A stretch of DNA of 40,861 nucleotides from an uncultured Burkholderiales bacterium (GTDB taxonomy: Bacteria; Pseudomonadota; Gammaproteobacteria; Burkholderiales; Burkholderiaceae_C). The stretch is from NCBI GenBank assembly GCA_937891665.1, contig CALAGS010000100.1, positions 1 to 40,861 on the forward strand, written 5' to 3'. Made by a program: the position numbers and the translations under genes. Positions 26,087-35,641 of the stretch are shown here, one piece after another. The notes under the pieces were generated by a model. The model worked only from the letters and a program-made list of their open reading frames with translations. It was not told the DNA's origin and ran no database searches. The number at the start of each line of letters is the position of its first letter. Positions within the stretch are counted from its first letter, which is position 1.

Positions 26087-27519
26087 ATTTGTGGGCGTGG
26101 AATAGGGCACACAGATTCATAAGCTCGTGAAGCCCTGAGCACCATGGCGTCGTCAAACATTCGGCCTACAAATTGCAAGCCAATGGGCAAGCCGTCTTTG
26201 GTCAGACCACAAGGAATGGTAGAAGCAGGCTGCTGCGTGAGGTTGAAGGGATAGCTAAAAGGTGTCCAACCTAACATGGCTTCGGGCGTCATGACTTGTT
26301 GACCGGCAGGACGTGCATCAAATGCTGGCACTGACACTGAAGGCGTGACCAACAGATCGTATTTCTGCATGAACTGACGCATGTGCGAACCCAAAACACC
26401 GCGCTTCAGATTCAATTGCTGCACGTCCATGGCGCTGAGCTTTTGACCCAGCACAGCTTCGGCTTTGAAATCAGGGTCGGCCAAAGCTTGTTGCTCAGCC
26501 GAGAGGCCATTCCAAACCGAGAGTGCGCCTAAGAACCACAAGCCTGTTGTAATTTCCAGCGGGTCTTCAAAGCCAGGGTCGATTTGCTCTACATGAGCAC
26601 CCAAACTTTGCAAAACTTTGACAGCAGCCTCGACAGCGGCAGCCACATCTGGGTGAACATTTTTGGCATAGCCCAAGGTGGGTGAATAGGCAATGCGCAA
26701 ACCGCGAATACCGTCTTCTAATCCAACGCAATAATCTGTGGCATCGGGTGGCAGTGAGGTCCAATCACGCGCATCGGGCTGCTTCATGACATTCATCATG
26801 AGCGCCGCATCGCGCACGCTCATGGTGTGAGGGCCTAAATGCGCCACCGAACCAAAAGGTGAAAGTGGGTAAGCCGGCACCCGACCAAAGCTGGGTTTCA
26901 AACCAAAGTTGCCGCAGAAAGCCGCAGGGATGCGCACACTGCCCGCGCCATCAGTCCCCACGCCGATCGGCCCCAACCCTGCGGCAACTGCGGCGGCGGC
27001 ACCGCCCGAAGAACCGCCTGGTGTTTTATCGGTGTTCCAAGGGTTGCGCGTAATGCCTGTGGCGGGCGAATTGGTTTCACCTTTACAACCAAATTCAGGC
27101 GTTGTGGTTTTGGCAAACAACACCGCACCAGATTCGCGCAAGCGCGCTGTAACAGGTGCGTCTATTTCCCATGCTTGATTCGGATCAACGGTGCGACTGC
27201 CTCGCAATGTGGGCCAACCGCGAGTGAGAATTAAATCTTTGATGGATGCAGGCACGCCTTCCAATGCACCTACCTCAGCACCCCCTTGCAAACCAGCTTT
27301 GCGATGCGCTTGCCACTTGGCCTCGCTGGACTTGGCGCAGTTCATGGCCACTTTTTCATCGACCAATGTGAAGGCGTTGAGCTTGGGATTGAGTTTCTCA
27401 ATGCGCGCTAGCAAGGCCTTGGTTGCATCCACAGGCGACGCTTGACCACTTCGATACAGATGCAACAACTGCTCTGCTGTGCATTGCGTTAAATCTGTGG
27501 GTGTGTTGTGAGCGGTCAT
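26083..27519 (-). CDS. Amidase-signature family hydrolase (first of two)
   Basis: The 478-residue protein has the Ser-cisSer-Lys triad: Lys94 (SIKDL), Ser170 (PGGSSGG) and nucleophile Ser194 (DGAGSVRIPA), with the usual 24-residue spacing between the serines. Such enzymes hydrolyse amides to acid and ammonia or amine. Its start overlaps the M81 gene stop (ATGA), making it the final gene of the peptide-importer operon. The tail-to-tail overlap with the C45 gene uses the same TTAA. It is only distantly similar to the second amidase at 34180 and probably has a different substrate. Substrate unknown. Confidence 0.9.
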   Translation of the reverse strand: MTAHNTPTDLTQCTAEQLLHLYRSGQASPVDATKALLARIEKLNPKLNAFTLVDEKVAMNCAKSSEAKWQAHRKAGLQGGAEVGALEGVPASIKDLILTRGWPTLRGSRTVDPNQAWEIDAPVTARLRESGAVLFAKTTTPEFGCKGETNSPATGITRNPWNTDKTPGGSSGGAAAAVAAGLGPIGVGTDGAGSVRIPAAFCGNFGLKPSFGRVPAYPLSPFGSVAHLGPHTMSVRDAALMMNVMKQPDARDWTSLPPDATDYCVGLEDGIRGLRIAYSPTLGYAKNVHPDVAAAVEAAVKVLQSLGAHVEQIDPGFEDPLEITTGLWFLGALSVWNGLSAEQQALADPDFKAEAVLGQKLSAMDVQQLNLKRGVLGSHMRQFMQKYDLLVTPSVSVPAFDARPAGQQVMTPEAMLGWTPFSYPFNLTQQPASTIPCGLTKDGLPIGLQFVGRMFDDAMVLRASRAYESVCPIPRPQI

Positions 27520-29015
27520 GGTCTTGTCCTAGTTTGAGGGCTGAGTTTTTTCCAAGGCAAATCGCTGGGGTCTGCCGCCATGGGGCCAGGCGCCTTGGCC
27601 ACAATGACTTGAGAAGCAATGGGTGTGAAGTCTGCGCGGAAGTGGTTGGAACTTTTAGCCACCACGATCTTCATTTTTTCAGCATGAATGCCAACGGTGC
27701 GCAATAACTCACGATCGAGCAATTGCATTTTGCCGCTTACCACAGCCACCAAAATGCCTTCAATTTCCAAGCAAGCACTCAATCCCATTTGAACGGTCAC
27801 ACCCGTCATCATGGGACCTTTTAAAACACATTGACCATCGCTGAGCGCCTTGACTGTGAACCTGCCTTGCACAGGTGGATCACTGAGCTGACCCGTAAAA
27901 ATGGGAACCGCTTTACCCAGCGCACAATCGATTTGCGCACCAATGCCTGCCTCATGCGCCATCTTTGCGGTATTGGGATCAAACATCAAACCCAGTGCCA
28001 CCTGACCCGGATAGACTTTGCCTGCACCTTGTTGAAGCAATGCGTGCAACATGCCCGTGGTGTTACTGTCGCCACCCGCGCCTGGGTTGTCTTGGGTGTC
28101 TGCAATGACCGCTGGCAAAGAGGCGGTGGCTGCTTTGGCCATGGCCTGAACCACCGCTTCGCGAGCAGGGAACCACTCGGGCTGCCAAAGCGAAGGCTGG
28201 CTGACCGCTTGGAAAAGTTGTTCAACCACTTTTTCTGCTTGCTCGCCATGTCCCCACACCACAGGTCCACATTCATCAAAATCAGAAGCAGGAAATCCCA
28301 TGCAAAAACTCAACATCACACCCGAGTCGTGATCGAGTGCCAGCAATTGCTCATAGGCCGTTTTGGCAGGCTCCATCCAAGTGCTTTGGGCATTCAAAGA
28401 AATCAAATACGGGAATCGTCGTACATGCATAGATTCTTTGCGGCCCAACTTTAAACGCCGTTGCATCAGTTGTGCTGCCAACTCACCGGTATCGGCCATG
28501 TCAATGTGCGGGTAAGTGCGGTACGAAACCAAACCATCACTGAGCGCCAACATGCGTTTGGTCACATTGGCGTGCAAATCAAGGCTGGCAATAATGGGCA
28601 TGGCAGGGCCTACTAACTGCCGAATGCGTGAGATCAATTCACCTTCGCTGTCATCGGCATTTTCTGCCACAGCAGCACCGTGCAAATCTAAATACACACC
28701 GTCCAAGCCTTGGGGCAAAGCACGCTGCACATCCTCCATGATGGCTTGGCTGATGCGCTCAAACGCATCTTGGGTGACGTACGAAGAAGGTGTGGCACCC
28801 GCCCAAGCAGAAGGCACAAGCTCCCAGCGCAAACGCTTGGCCACATCGATGAAGCCTGCAATGGGAATGTTGATGCCAGAGAGCTGCTCAATCACCGCCT
28901 GCCCGCGCATGAAAGCGGGAAAAGATTCACCCCGATTGAAGGCTGTCCAATCGGCCAAACTGGGTGCGAAAGTATTGGTCTCATGCTGATAACCAGCGAT
29001 CAAAATGCGTGTCAT
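27516..29015 (-). CDS. M81-family metalloprotein (MlrC-like)
   Basis: The 499-residue protein begins with the M81 signature ILIAGYQHETNTFAP, and also has VYLDLHGAAV, IASLDLHANVT and SYRTYPHIDMADTG, whose His and Asp residues form the predicted metal site. The C-terminal MlrC domain has GAGGDSNTTGML. MlrC was named from the microcystin-degradation cluster, but most relatives are in unrelated bacteria, often beside peptide or dipeptide ABC importers as here. It probably hydrolyses a peptide or amide that the importer brings in. There is a 27-base gap to the ATPase gene upstream. Confidence 0.88.
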   Translation of the reverse strand: MTRILIAGYQHETNTFAPSLADWTAFNRGESFPAFMRGQAVIEQLSGINIPIAGFIDVAKRLRWELVPSAWAGATPSSYVTQDAFERISQAIMEDVQRALPQGLDGVYLDLHGAAVAENADDSEGELISRIRQLVGPAMPIIASLDLHANVTKRMLALSDGLVSYRTYPHIDMADTGELAAQLMQRRLKLGRKESMHVRRFPYLISLNAQSTWMEPAKTAYEQLLALDHDSGVMLSFCMGFPASDFDECGPVVWGHGEQAEKVVEQLFQAVSQPSLWQPEWFPAREAVVQAMAKAATASLPAVIADTQDNPGAGGDSNTTGMLHALLQQGAGKVYPGQVALGLMFDPNTAKMAHEAGIGAQIDCALGKAVPIFTGQLSDPPVQGRFTVKALSDGQCVLKGPMMTGVTVQMGLSACLEIEGILVAVVSGKMQLLDRELLRTVGIHAEKMKIVVAKSSNHFRADFTPIASQVIVAKAPGPMAADPSDLPWKKLSPQTRTRP

Positions 29016-29042
29016 GGCAGTTTTTGGAAATTGAAATAGCGT

Positions 29043-30641
29043 TTAAAAAATAGCAGAGGGCGCTGCTTCAAATAATTTGCGTGTGTAAGCGTGTTGAGGT
29101 GAAGCGTACAAATCTGCTGTGCGTCCTGCCTCCACAATTTCGCCTTGGTGCATCACGATCACATGATCGCAAAGCTGAGCGGCCACACGCAAATCATGCG
29201 TGATGAACAGCATGCCCAAGCCCAAACGTGCTTGAATTTCTCGCAGCAACGTGAGAATCTGTGCCTGCACACTGACATCAAGTGCGCTCACAGCCTCATC
29301 GGCCACCAACACCTTAGGTTCGCAGGCCAATGCGCGTGCAATGGCCAAGCGCTGTCGTTGCCCACCACTGAATTGCGTGGGGTATCGGCTGAGCGACTCC
29401 ACAGGCAATCGAACTTGTTGCATCAAGGTTTCAGAAAGTTGACGCGCTTTGTCTTCAGACATGCCAAAGTTAATGGCCCCTTCCACAATGGACTGGCCCA
29501 CAGTGCGCCTTGGATTCAATGACCGGTTGGGATCTTGGAAAACCACCTGCACATGACTGCGCAAAGGCCTCAGTTGACTTTCGCTCAAGCTGGCAATTTC
29601 ATGATCGGCCCAATGAATCTCACCTGCCGTCGGATCAATCAATCGAATGAGGCAACGTGCCAAGGTCGATTTGCCAGAGCCCGACTCACCCACGATGCCA
29701 ATGGTTTCACCTGCACGCACGGCCACGCTGGCTGCCTTCAAGGCGTGCGTTTCATGACCACGGCCTAACCAATCTCGACTCAGATACGTTTTCGTAACGG
29801 CTATGCCCTTCAAAATGGCAGCGCCTTGCGCCTCTGGCCTTGGCGGCGGCGGCGTCATGCTAGGCACGGCGGCCAATAGGGTTTGCGTATACGTCTCACG
29901 CGGTTGCTTTAAGACCTGCTCACAAGTGCCTGACTCCACAGCGCGGCCTTGGTTCATGACCAACACATCGTCTGCAATTTCAGCCACCACGCCCATGTCA
30001 TGCGTAATGAACAACACAGCACAACCTTGCTCTGCTTGCAACTGAGAAATGAGTTTCAAAATTTCTTTTTGCGTGGTCACATCCAAAGCGGTGGTGGGCT
30101 CATCACAAATGAGCAAAGCCGGTTTCAAAATAACGGCCATGGCAATCACAATGCGCTGCCTTTGACCGCCACTTAACTGATGCGGAAAACTGCTGTACAT
30201 GCGCAGTGGGTCTGGCAACTTCACACTTTCAAACACCCGCAAAACTTCTGACTTGCGTTTCTCAGAAGACCAATTGGTGTGCGTGGCCAACAACTCGTCC
30301 ACTTGGTCACCACATCGCATGACCGGATTGAGCGCTGTCATGGGCTCTTGAAAAACCATGCCCATAGCCTGGCCTCGGAGTTCACGCAACCGGGTCTGAG
30401 GCGCTTTCAGAAGTGCTTCACCTTGCAGCAAAATTTCGCCGTCATCGGCCTTCAATTCTTTGGCCAACAAACCCATGATGGCAGTAGCCATGACAGACTT
30501 GCCCGATCCCGACTCACCCACCACACACAAAGTTTTGCCTCTTTGAATGCTGAGGCTGATGTGCTCAATGGCATGCGATCGATCTGCGCCCTTTGGCAGC
30601 GCCACCGATAATTTGGTAATTTGCAAAACAGTGTCTGACAT
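29043..30641 (-). CDS. Oligopeptide-type ABC importer ATPase, two nucleotide-binding domains fused
   Basis: A 532-residue protein equals DppD plus DppF in one chain, as in GsiA. The first domain has Walker A GESGSGKS at 42-49, LSGGQRQR and DEPTTALD; the second repeats [16 protein letters not shown] and DEAVSALD. Both keep FITHD, so two working ATP sites are predicted. A Pro-rich linker (MTPPPPRPE) joins them around residue 270. The ATG at 30641 overlaps the permease stop by one base (TGATG), so they are translationally coupled. It powers the inner-membrane importer encoded upstream. Confidence 0.93.
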   Translation of the reverse strand: MSDTVLQITKLSVALPKGADRSHAIEHISLSIQRGKTLCVVGESGSGKSVMATAIMGLLAKELKADDGEILLQGEALLKAPQTRLRELRGQAMGMVFQEPMTALNPVMRCGDQVDELLATHTNWSSEKRKSEVLRVFESVKLPDPLRMYSSFPHQLSGGQRQRIVIAMAVILKPALLICDEPTTALDVTTQKEILKLISQLQAEQGCAVLFITHDMGVVAEIADDVLVMNQGRAVESGTCEQVLKQPRETYTQTLLAAVPSMTPPPPRPEAQGAAILKGIAVTKTYLSRDWLGRGHETHALKAASVAVRAGETIGIVGESGSGKSTLARCLIRLIDPTAGEIHWADHEIASLSESQLRPLRSHVQVVFQDPNRSLNPRRTVGQSIVEGAINFGMSEDKARQLSETLMQQVRLPVESLSRYPTQFSGGQRQRLAIARALACEPKVLVADEAVSALDVSVQAQILTLLREIQARLGLGMLFITHDLRVAAQLCDHVIVMHQGEIVEAGRTADLYASPQHAYTRKLFEAAPSAIF

Positions 30642-31516
30642 CAAGCACCCCGTCTTGCAAATTTTGGATCAAGCACATCTCGCAGACCATCGCCCAACAA
30701 ATTCACAGCCAACACAGTGGGCACCAAAAACAAAGCGGGGTACAAAACATTGCCAGGGTACTGACTGAACTGCACGCGCCCTTCAGCCATGATGTTGCCC
30801 CAGGTAGGAATGTCGGGCGGCAAACCCAATCCTAAGAAACTCAAGATGGCCTCGGTTAACACAGCGGAAGCTGCCACAAAGGTGCCTTGCACAATGAGGG
30901 GCGCGAGCGCGTTGGGCAAGATATGGCGAAACAAAATAATGTGCGTCGGTGTGGCCAATGCACGGGCCGCTTCCACAAAAGGCTCCTCACGCAAGCTGAG
31001 CACCAAGGAGCGAACCAAGCGTGTGACGCGGGGCACTTCTGGAATGGCAATGGCAATGACCACTGTTGAAATGGTGGCCCCCAAAGCAGCCACCAAAGCA
31101 ATGGCCAACAAAATGGCGGGGATGGCCATGAGGCCATCCATGAAGCGCATCAAGACCGCATCCACAGCTCGAAAATAACCAGCCAACATGCCCATGCCGC
31201 CGCCCAAGACCAAGGCCAACACAGCGGTGCAAGCACCTACCCCCAGGGACACCCGCGTTCCATAGACAACTCGGCTGTACAGATCCCGGCCAAAGCTGTC
31301 GGTACCCAACCAAAATGTGTGTGGCACCGTGCTGCCATCGAGCAATGCAAACTGCCCAGAAACACCCACCGCTTTGTTGATGAAATTAGAGTCCATGGCA
31401 CTCGGGTCAACCGTCCCTAAAAAAGGCGCAAGAAGTGCCACGCAAATCATGGTTCCTAAAACCACCGCACCAAACTTGACCGAGCCATTGGCCCACAAAC
31501 GTTGCAAGTTATTCAT
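30641..31516 (-). CDS. Oligopeptide-type ABC permease, DppC/GsiD-like
   Basis: The 291-residue protein has an N-terminal membrane helix, the conserved WLGTDSFGRDLYSRVVYGTRVSL-type segment that precedes the main membrane domain, and the cytoplasmic EAA loop FVEAARALATPTHIILFRHILPN that docks the ATPase. About six membrane segments are apparent. It forms a heterodimer with the DppB-like partner upstream, whose stop overlaps this start in TGATG. Confidence 0.93.
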   Translation of the reverse strand: MNNLQRLWANGSVKFGAVVLGTMICVALLAPFLGTVDPSAMDSNFINKAVGVSGQFALLDGSTVPHTFWLGTDSFGRDLYSRVVYGTRVSLGVGACTAVLALVLGGGMGMLAGYFRAVDAVLMRFMDGLMAIPAILLAIALVAALGATISTVVIAIAIPEVPRVTRLVRSLVLSLREEPFVEAARALATPTHIILFRHILPNALAPLIVQGTFVAASAVLTEAILSFLGLGLPPDIPTWGNIMAEGRVQFSQYPGNVLYPALFLVPTVLAVNLLGDGLRDVLDPKFARRGA

Positions 31517-32469
31517 CAGTAACGAATCCTTGGGTCGAGTACCAAATAACTCAAATCAACCAGCAAGTTAATCAGCACATAACTGACCGAGAACAACAAC
31601 ACCAAGCCTTGAATGACTGGAAAGTCGCGGTTCAAAACAGCATCCACCGTGAGTGACCCCAAACCAGGAATGGCGTACACAGTTTCGGTGACCACCACGC
31701 CACCAATCAGCAAGGCAATGCCAATACCCACCACCGTCACAATGGGAACGGCGGCGTTGGCCAATGCGTGCCGCAAAAGCACCGCAGATTCAGTAATGCC
31801 TTTGGCACGGGCCGTGCGAATGTAATCTTCTGTCAGTGCTTCTGACACACTGGCGCGCGTGACCCGCGCAATGAGCGCGACATAAATCATGGCCAAGGTC
31901 ATCCAAGGCAAGATCAGTTGTCGCATCCATGCCCAAGGTCCTGCCGCCGAAGGACCACTCAAAGATTTATAACCCTGCACAGGCAGCCATTCCAAACGAA
32001 TGGCAAACAAGTAAATGAGCAAATAGCCAATGACAAACACAGGCACTGAAAATCCTGCCACTGAAAACCCAGACAGCAAGCGGTCAAGCCAGCCGCCCAT
32101 GCGCCAAGCAGCCAGCGTGCCCAGCGGTACAGCAATCAAGATGGCCAAAATGACGGTGCCAAAAGCCAAGGACAGTGTAGGCTCGACGCGTTGCGCAATG
32201 AGCTCCGTGACCGGCTTGTTTAAATAGTAAGAGAAACCCAAGTCGCCTTGAAACACATTGCCCATCCAAATACCGTACTGAACGGGAATAGACCGATCCA
32301 AACCCAATTGAACTTGAATCTTGGCAATGTCCTCATTGGTGGCGCTGTTGCCCGCAATGACCGCCGCAGGGTCACCGGGGGCCAACCTCAAAATGAGGAA
32401 AACCACCAATGACACCACGAACAGCACCGGCAGCACCGCTAGGATGCGGCGCAACAGGAATTGAAGCAT
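31516..32469 (-). CDS. Oligopeptide-type ABC permease, DppB/GsiC-like
   Basis: The 317-residue protein begins with LRRILAVLPVLFVVSLVVFL, the usual first helix, followed by LAPGDPA, and has the EAA loop YIRTARAKGITESAVLLRHAL. The C-terminus ends LSYLVLDPRIRY, as in DppB. It is the second gene of the import operon, starting 3 bases after the binding protein stop, and dimerises with the DppC-like subunit. Confidence 0.93.
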   Translation of the reverse strand: MLQFLLRRILAVLPVLFVVSLVVFLILRLAPGDPAAVIAGNSATNEDIAKIQVQLGLDRSIPVQYGIWMGNVFQGDLGFSYYLNKPVTELIAQRVEPTLSLAFGTVILAILIAVPLGTLAAWRMGGWLDRLLSGFSVAGFSVPVFVIGYLLIYLFAIRLEWLPVQGYKSLSGPSAAGPWAWMRQLILPWMTLAMIYVALIARVTRASVSEALTEDYIRTARAKGITESAVLLRHALANAAVPIVTVVGIGIALLIGGVVVTETVYAIPGLGSLTVDAVLNRDFPVIQGLVLLFSVSYVLINLLVDLSYLVLDPRIRY

Positions 32470-32472
32470 GCT

Positions 32473-34062
32473 TTAGTTTTTCTTCATGTTCCAAAGCAAG
32501 GGGACGCCCGGTGTGATTAGCATGCCAGACACATTGCTTCTGACAGCAGCAGGGCTGATGTACTGACCTAATGGAGCATGGGTTGCAGTTTCAAAGGCCA
32601 CACGCTGAATTTCAGAAGCAATTTTCTTTTTCTCTGCAACTTCTGTGGTGCGTGCAAAGCGGCCCTTCAAGTACTCTAGGCGAGGCTCATCTTGCCAACC
32701 AAACCAACCAGTTTGACCCTTGGCATTGAGCATGGCCATTGAGAGTGGATTGGTAATATCGCCAGCCGTCCAAGCAGTCAGGAAGATGTTCCATCCACCT
32801 TGTGCAGGCGCGTCTTTCTTGGCACGGCGTGCCAACAATGTAGCCCAGTCCATTTGTTGGAAGTCAACCTTGAAGCCGGCAGCTTGCAATTGTTGCTGCG
32901 CAACCAATGGCAATTTGGCAATCGAAGCCAAATCGGTGGGGCGCATCAATGTGACAGGCGTGCCGTCATAGCCTGCCTCTTGCAACATCTGTTTGGCCTT
33001 GGCGGGATTGGCAACGCCTGTGAAATACCCGGTGTCTTCATCTGAATAAATAGTTCCGCAAGGGAACATGCTTCGGCACAGACGACCCAACTCGGGCACG
33101 CCCACTTGGGTATTGATATAAGCCTGCTGTCCCATGGCCACCATGGCCGCTTGCCTGATTTTGGGATTGTTAAAGGGGGCATGCAAGTGGTTAAAGCGCA
33201 TGATGAATTGCAAACCCGCTGGTGCGTAGTTTTCAACACGCACGCCTTCGGTTTTCTTCAAGGCGTCCATTTGCTCAAAGCTAGGTTGCTCAATGATGTC
33301 AACTTCGCCAGCTTTGAGTGCATTGAACTGCGTTTGAGTGTCGCGAATAATGACCCACTCGACGCGGTCAAAATTAACGGGGCGGCCACCGGCCATGGCA
33401 CTGGGTGCCTCAGGGCGTGATTTGTATTTGGCATTTTTGGTGTACACCACCAAAGCGCCAGGCTTGAACTCATCGGCCTTGAAAACAAACGGGCCGGAAC
33501 CAATGTGCTCTTTAATTTGCTCAGTGCCAGGCGTGGCAGCAATGCGCGCCGGCATGATGAAGGGCACATTGGAAGAAGCTTTGCCAAACGCATCCAAAAC
33601 GATGCCGCAAGGTTGGTTCAAGACGAGTTTGAAGGTGTTGGCATCGGGTGTCTGATACTCAGTGATGAAGGTGGCAAGAACGCCACCCATGGCATCGCGG
33701 CTGGCCCACCGCTTGAGGGAAGCCACCACGTCTGCACTGGTCACAGGCTTGCCATCGTGAAATTCCAGGCCAGGACGAAGTTTGAAAGTCCAAGTTTTTT
33801 CGTCTTTGGAAACTTGATAAGACTCCACCATTTGCGGCTTGATCTGACCCTTGGCATCTTCTGTGAACAACGTGTCGTAAATCATGTACGCGTGATTGCG
33901 CGTGACGTAGGCTGTGGTCCAAATGGGGTCTAGCACCGTGAGGTTGGCATGCGGTACAAAGCGCAATACTTTGTTGTTGGCGGTCTGCGCATGGGCAGGA
34001 CCGCCGGCCATCATGGCCAAACTGAGGGAAAGACTGGCTGCAAAAAGTGAACGACGTTTCAT
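32473..34062 (-). CDS. Periplasmic solute-binding protein of the oligopeptide ABC importer
   Basis: The 529-residue SBP_bac_5-family protein has a signal peptide ending GGPAHA, cleaved after about residue 25. The mature form begins QTANNKVLRFVPHANLTVLDPIWTT and contains YDTLFTEDAKG and WTFKLRPGLEFHDGKPVTSADVV, which are typical of DppA/GsiB. It captures a peptide or related compound in the periplasm. The identity of the ligand is open; the surrounding amidases and M81 protein suggest an amide or small peptide. It is the first gene of the minus-strand operon, divergent from the second amidase. Confidence 0.93.
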   Translation of the reverse strand: MKRRSLFAASLSLSLAMMAGGPAHAQTANNKVLRFVPHANLTVLDPIWTTAYVTRNHAYMIYDTLFTEDAKGQIKPQMVESYQVSKDEKTWTFKLRPGLEFHDGKPVTSADVVASLKRWASRDAMGGVLATFITEYQTPDANTFKLVLNQPCGIVLDAFGKASSNVPFIMPARIAATPGTEQIKEHIGSGPFVFKADEFKPGALVVYTKNAKYKSRPEAPSAMAGGRPVNFDRVEWVIIRDTQTQFNALKAGEVDIIEQPSFEQMDALKKTEGVRVENYAPAGLQFIMRFNHLHAPFNNPKIRQAAMVAMGQQAYINTQVGVPELGRLCRSMFPCGTIYSDEDTGYFTGVANPAKAKQMLQEAGYDGTPVTLMRPTDLASIAKLPLVAQQQLQAAGFKVDFQQMDWATLLARRAKKDAPAQGGWNIFLTAWTAGDITNPLSMAMLNAKGQTGWFGWQDEPRLEYLKGRFARTTEVAEKKKIASEIQRVAFETATHAPLGQYISPAAVRSNVSGMLITPGVPLLWNMKKN

Positions 34063-34089
34063 CAGGGTTTACTCCAAAAGAAAATAAGC

Positions 34090-34119
34090 TGCAATTGCAA
34101 AGTTCTTGGTAATTCCAAG
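34090..34119. promoter_or_regulatory. Two palindromes in the divergent amidase/importer control region
   Basis: A perfect 10-base palindrome TGCAATTGCA (34090-34099) is followed five bases later by CTTGG-TAATT-CCAAG (34105-34119), a perfect 5-base inverted repeat. Both sit in the 117-base gap between the binding-protein gene and the second amidase, where control elements are expected. No regulator gene is adjacent. Confidence 0.35.
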
Positions 34120-34179
34120 TTCAAAATAGCGTGACTAGAAAACAACTCCACTATAGACCTCTGAAAGCAAAATCATCTC

Positions 34180-35610
34180 ATGGTCATCCCCAATATGTCT
34201 GCGCTGGCCTTGTCCAAAGCCATCCACAACAAACAAGTGTCTTGCCGCGAAGTGATGCAGGCTTATTTGAAGCAAATCGAAACATACAATCCTGCCAGCA
34301 ACGCCATCATCAGCCTTGCAGCCCCAGAAGACATCTTGGCCCAAGCTGATGAACGAGACGCCCAACTGGGCCGGGGCCAATCTAGGGGCTGGATGCATGG
34401 CTTGCCTCAAGCTGTCAAAGATTTATTGGATGTGCAAGGCTTTCGAACCAGCCATGGTTCGCCACTGACACCTCTTACCCCAGCCGGCAAAGACAGCCTG
34501 ATGGCCGCGCGCATGCGTGCCGCAGGTTGCATCATGATTGGCAAAACCAACACGCCAGAATTTGGTTTGGGCTCGCACACTTTCAACGAAGTGTTTGGCG
34601 CCACTCGAAATGCTTGGGACCCCAGCAAAACAGCCGGCGGCAGCAGTGGTGGCGCAGCCGTCGCCTTGGCGCAGCGCATGCTGCCCGTGGCCGATGGTTC
34701 AGACTTCATGGGCAGCCTGCGCAATCCAGCGGGGTGGAACCACGTGTTTGGCATGCGTCCATCGCAAGGACGAGTGCCCAGGCCTTCCTTACCCGATGTG
34801 TTCATTGCGCAACTGGGTACGGAAGGTCCTATGGCGCGATCAGTTTCTGACTTGGCCATGTTGCTGTCAACCCAGGCTGGATACGATGCGCGCGCGCCTT
34901 TGTCTATTCAAGAAAGTGGCGCGGCGTTTGCACAAAGTTTGGATGCCAGCATGAAAGGCAAGCGCGTAGGTTGGCTTGGCAACTTGAATGGCTACTTGCC
35001 CATGGAATCTGGCGTTCTGGAAGTTTGTCAAGATGCGCTGAAGGTTTTAGAAACCACAGGATGCAGTGTCGACACCACCTCACTTGGCATGCAGCCCGAA
35101 GAAATCTGGGATGCCTGGCTGGTGTGGCGCAAAGCCTTGGCTGGCGCCAGCACAGGCGCTTACGCTCACCTTCCCAATTGGCGCGAAAAAGTGAAGCCTG
35201 AAGCGCAATGGGAATACGACCAGTCTCTAGACCTCACAGGCACCCAATTGATGAAGGCCAGTGCCGCGCGCACCCGTTATTACCAAAGCATGATCGACTT
35301 GTTTGAATCGTTTGATGTGTTGGCCATCCCAGCTGCGCAAGTTTGGCCATTTGACATCAAAGAGCGTTGGCCGCAAAACATCGAAGGACGCAGCATGGAC
35401 ACCTACCATCGCTGGATGGAAGTGGTGATCTATCCAACATTTGCAGGCCTGCCCGCCATCAGCGTGCCTGCTGGCTTCAGTGCGCAAGGTTTGCCCATGG
35501 GCTTGCAACTCATTGGCAAACCAAAAGGTGATTTTGAGTTATTGCAAGTAGCCCATGCTTATGAAATGGCCACGCAAGATTTGATTCAAAAGCGCCCACC
35601 CGGGCTTTAA
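34180..35610 (+). CDS. Amidase-signature family hydrolase (second of two)
   Basis: This 476-residue enzyme has the amidase triad Lys80 (AVKDLL), Ser155 (AGGSSGG) and nucleophile Ser179 (DFMGSLRNP), again with 24 residues between serines. It differs from the first amidase around the nucleophile (DGSDFMGSLR rather than DGAGSVR), placing it in a different subgroup. The start could also be the ATG five codons later, at 34195. It is divergent from the peptide importer and followed by a terminator hairpin. Substrate unknown. Confidence 0.88.
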   Translation: MVIPNMSALALSKAIHNKQVSCREVMQAYLKQIETYNPASNAIISLAAPEDILAQADERDAQLGRGQSRGWMHGLPQAVKDLLDVQGFRTSHGSPLTPLTPAGKDSLMAARMRAAGCIMIGKTNTPEFGLGSHTFNEVFGATRNAWDPSKTAGGSSGGAAVALAQRMLPVADGSDFMGSLRNPAGWNHVFGMRPSQGRVPRPSLPDVFIAQLGTEGPMARSVSDLAMLLSTQAGYDARAPLSIQESGAAFAQSLDASMKGKRVGWLGNLNGYLPMESGVLEVCQDALKVLETTGCSVDTTSLGMQPEEIWDAWLVWRKALAGASTGAYAHLPNWREKVKPEAQWEYDQSLDLTGTQLMKASAARTRYYQSMIDLFESFDVLAIPAAQVWPFDIKERWPQNIEGRSMDTYHRWMEVVIYPTFAGLPAISVPAGFSAQGLPMGLQLIGKPKGDFELLQVAHAYEMATQDLIQKRPPGL

Positions 35611-35613
35611 AGC

Positions 35614-35641
35614 CAAGGTGCTTTTCAAGCCTTGAATTTTT
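35614..35641 (+). terminator. Terminator after the second amidase
   Basis: Arms CAAGG and CCTTG extend by CTT/AAG across a two-base bulge around the loop TTC, and TTTTT follows at 35637-35641. It lies in the 29-base gap to the convergent M20 gene and runs into that gene's stop codon. Confidence 0.6.

Noticed and set aside
27516..29015. Microcystin degradation gene cluster
   Set aside because: Only an M81/MlrC-family protein is present; MlrA, MlrB and MlrD are not seen, and M81 proteins are widespread in other contexts.
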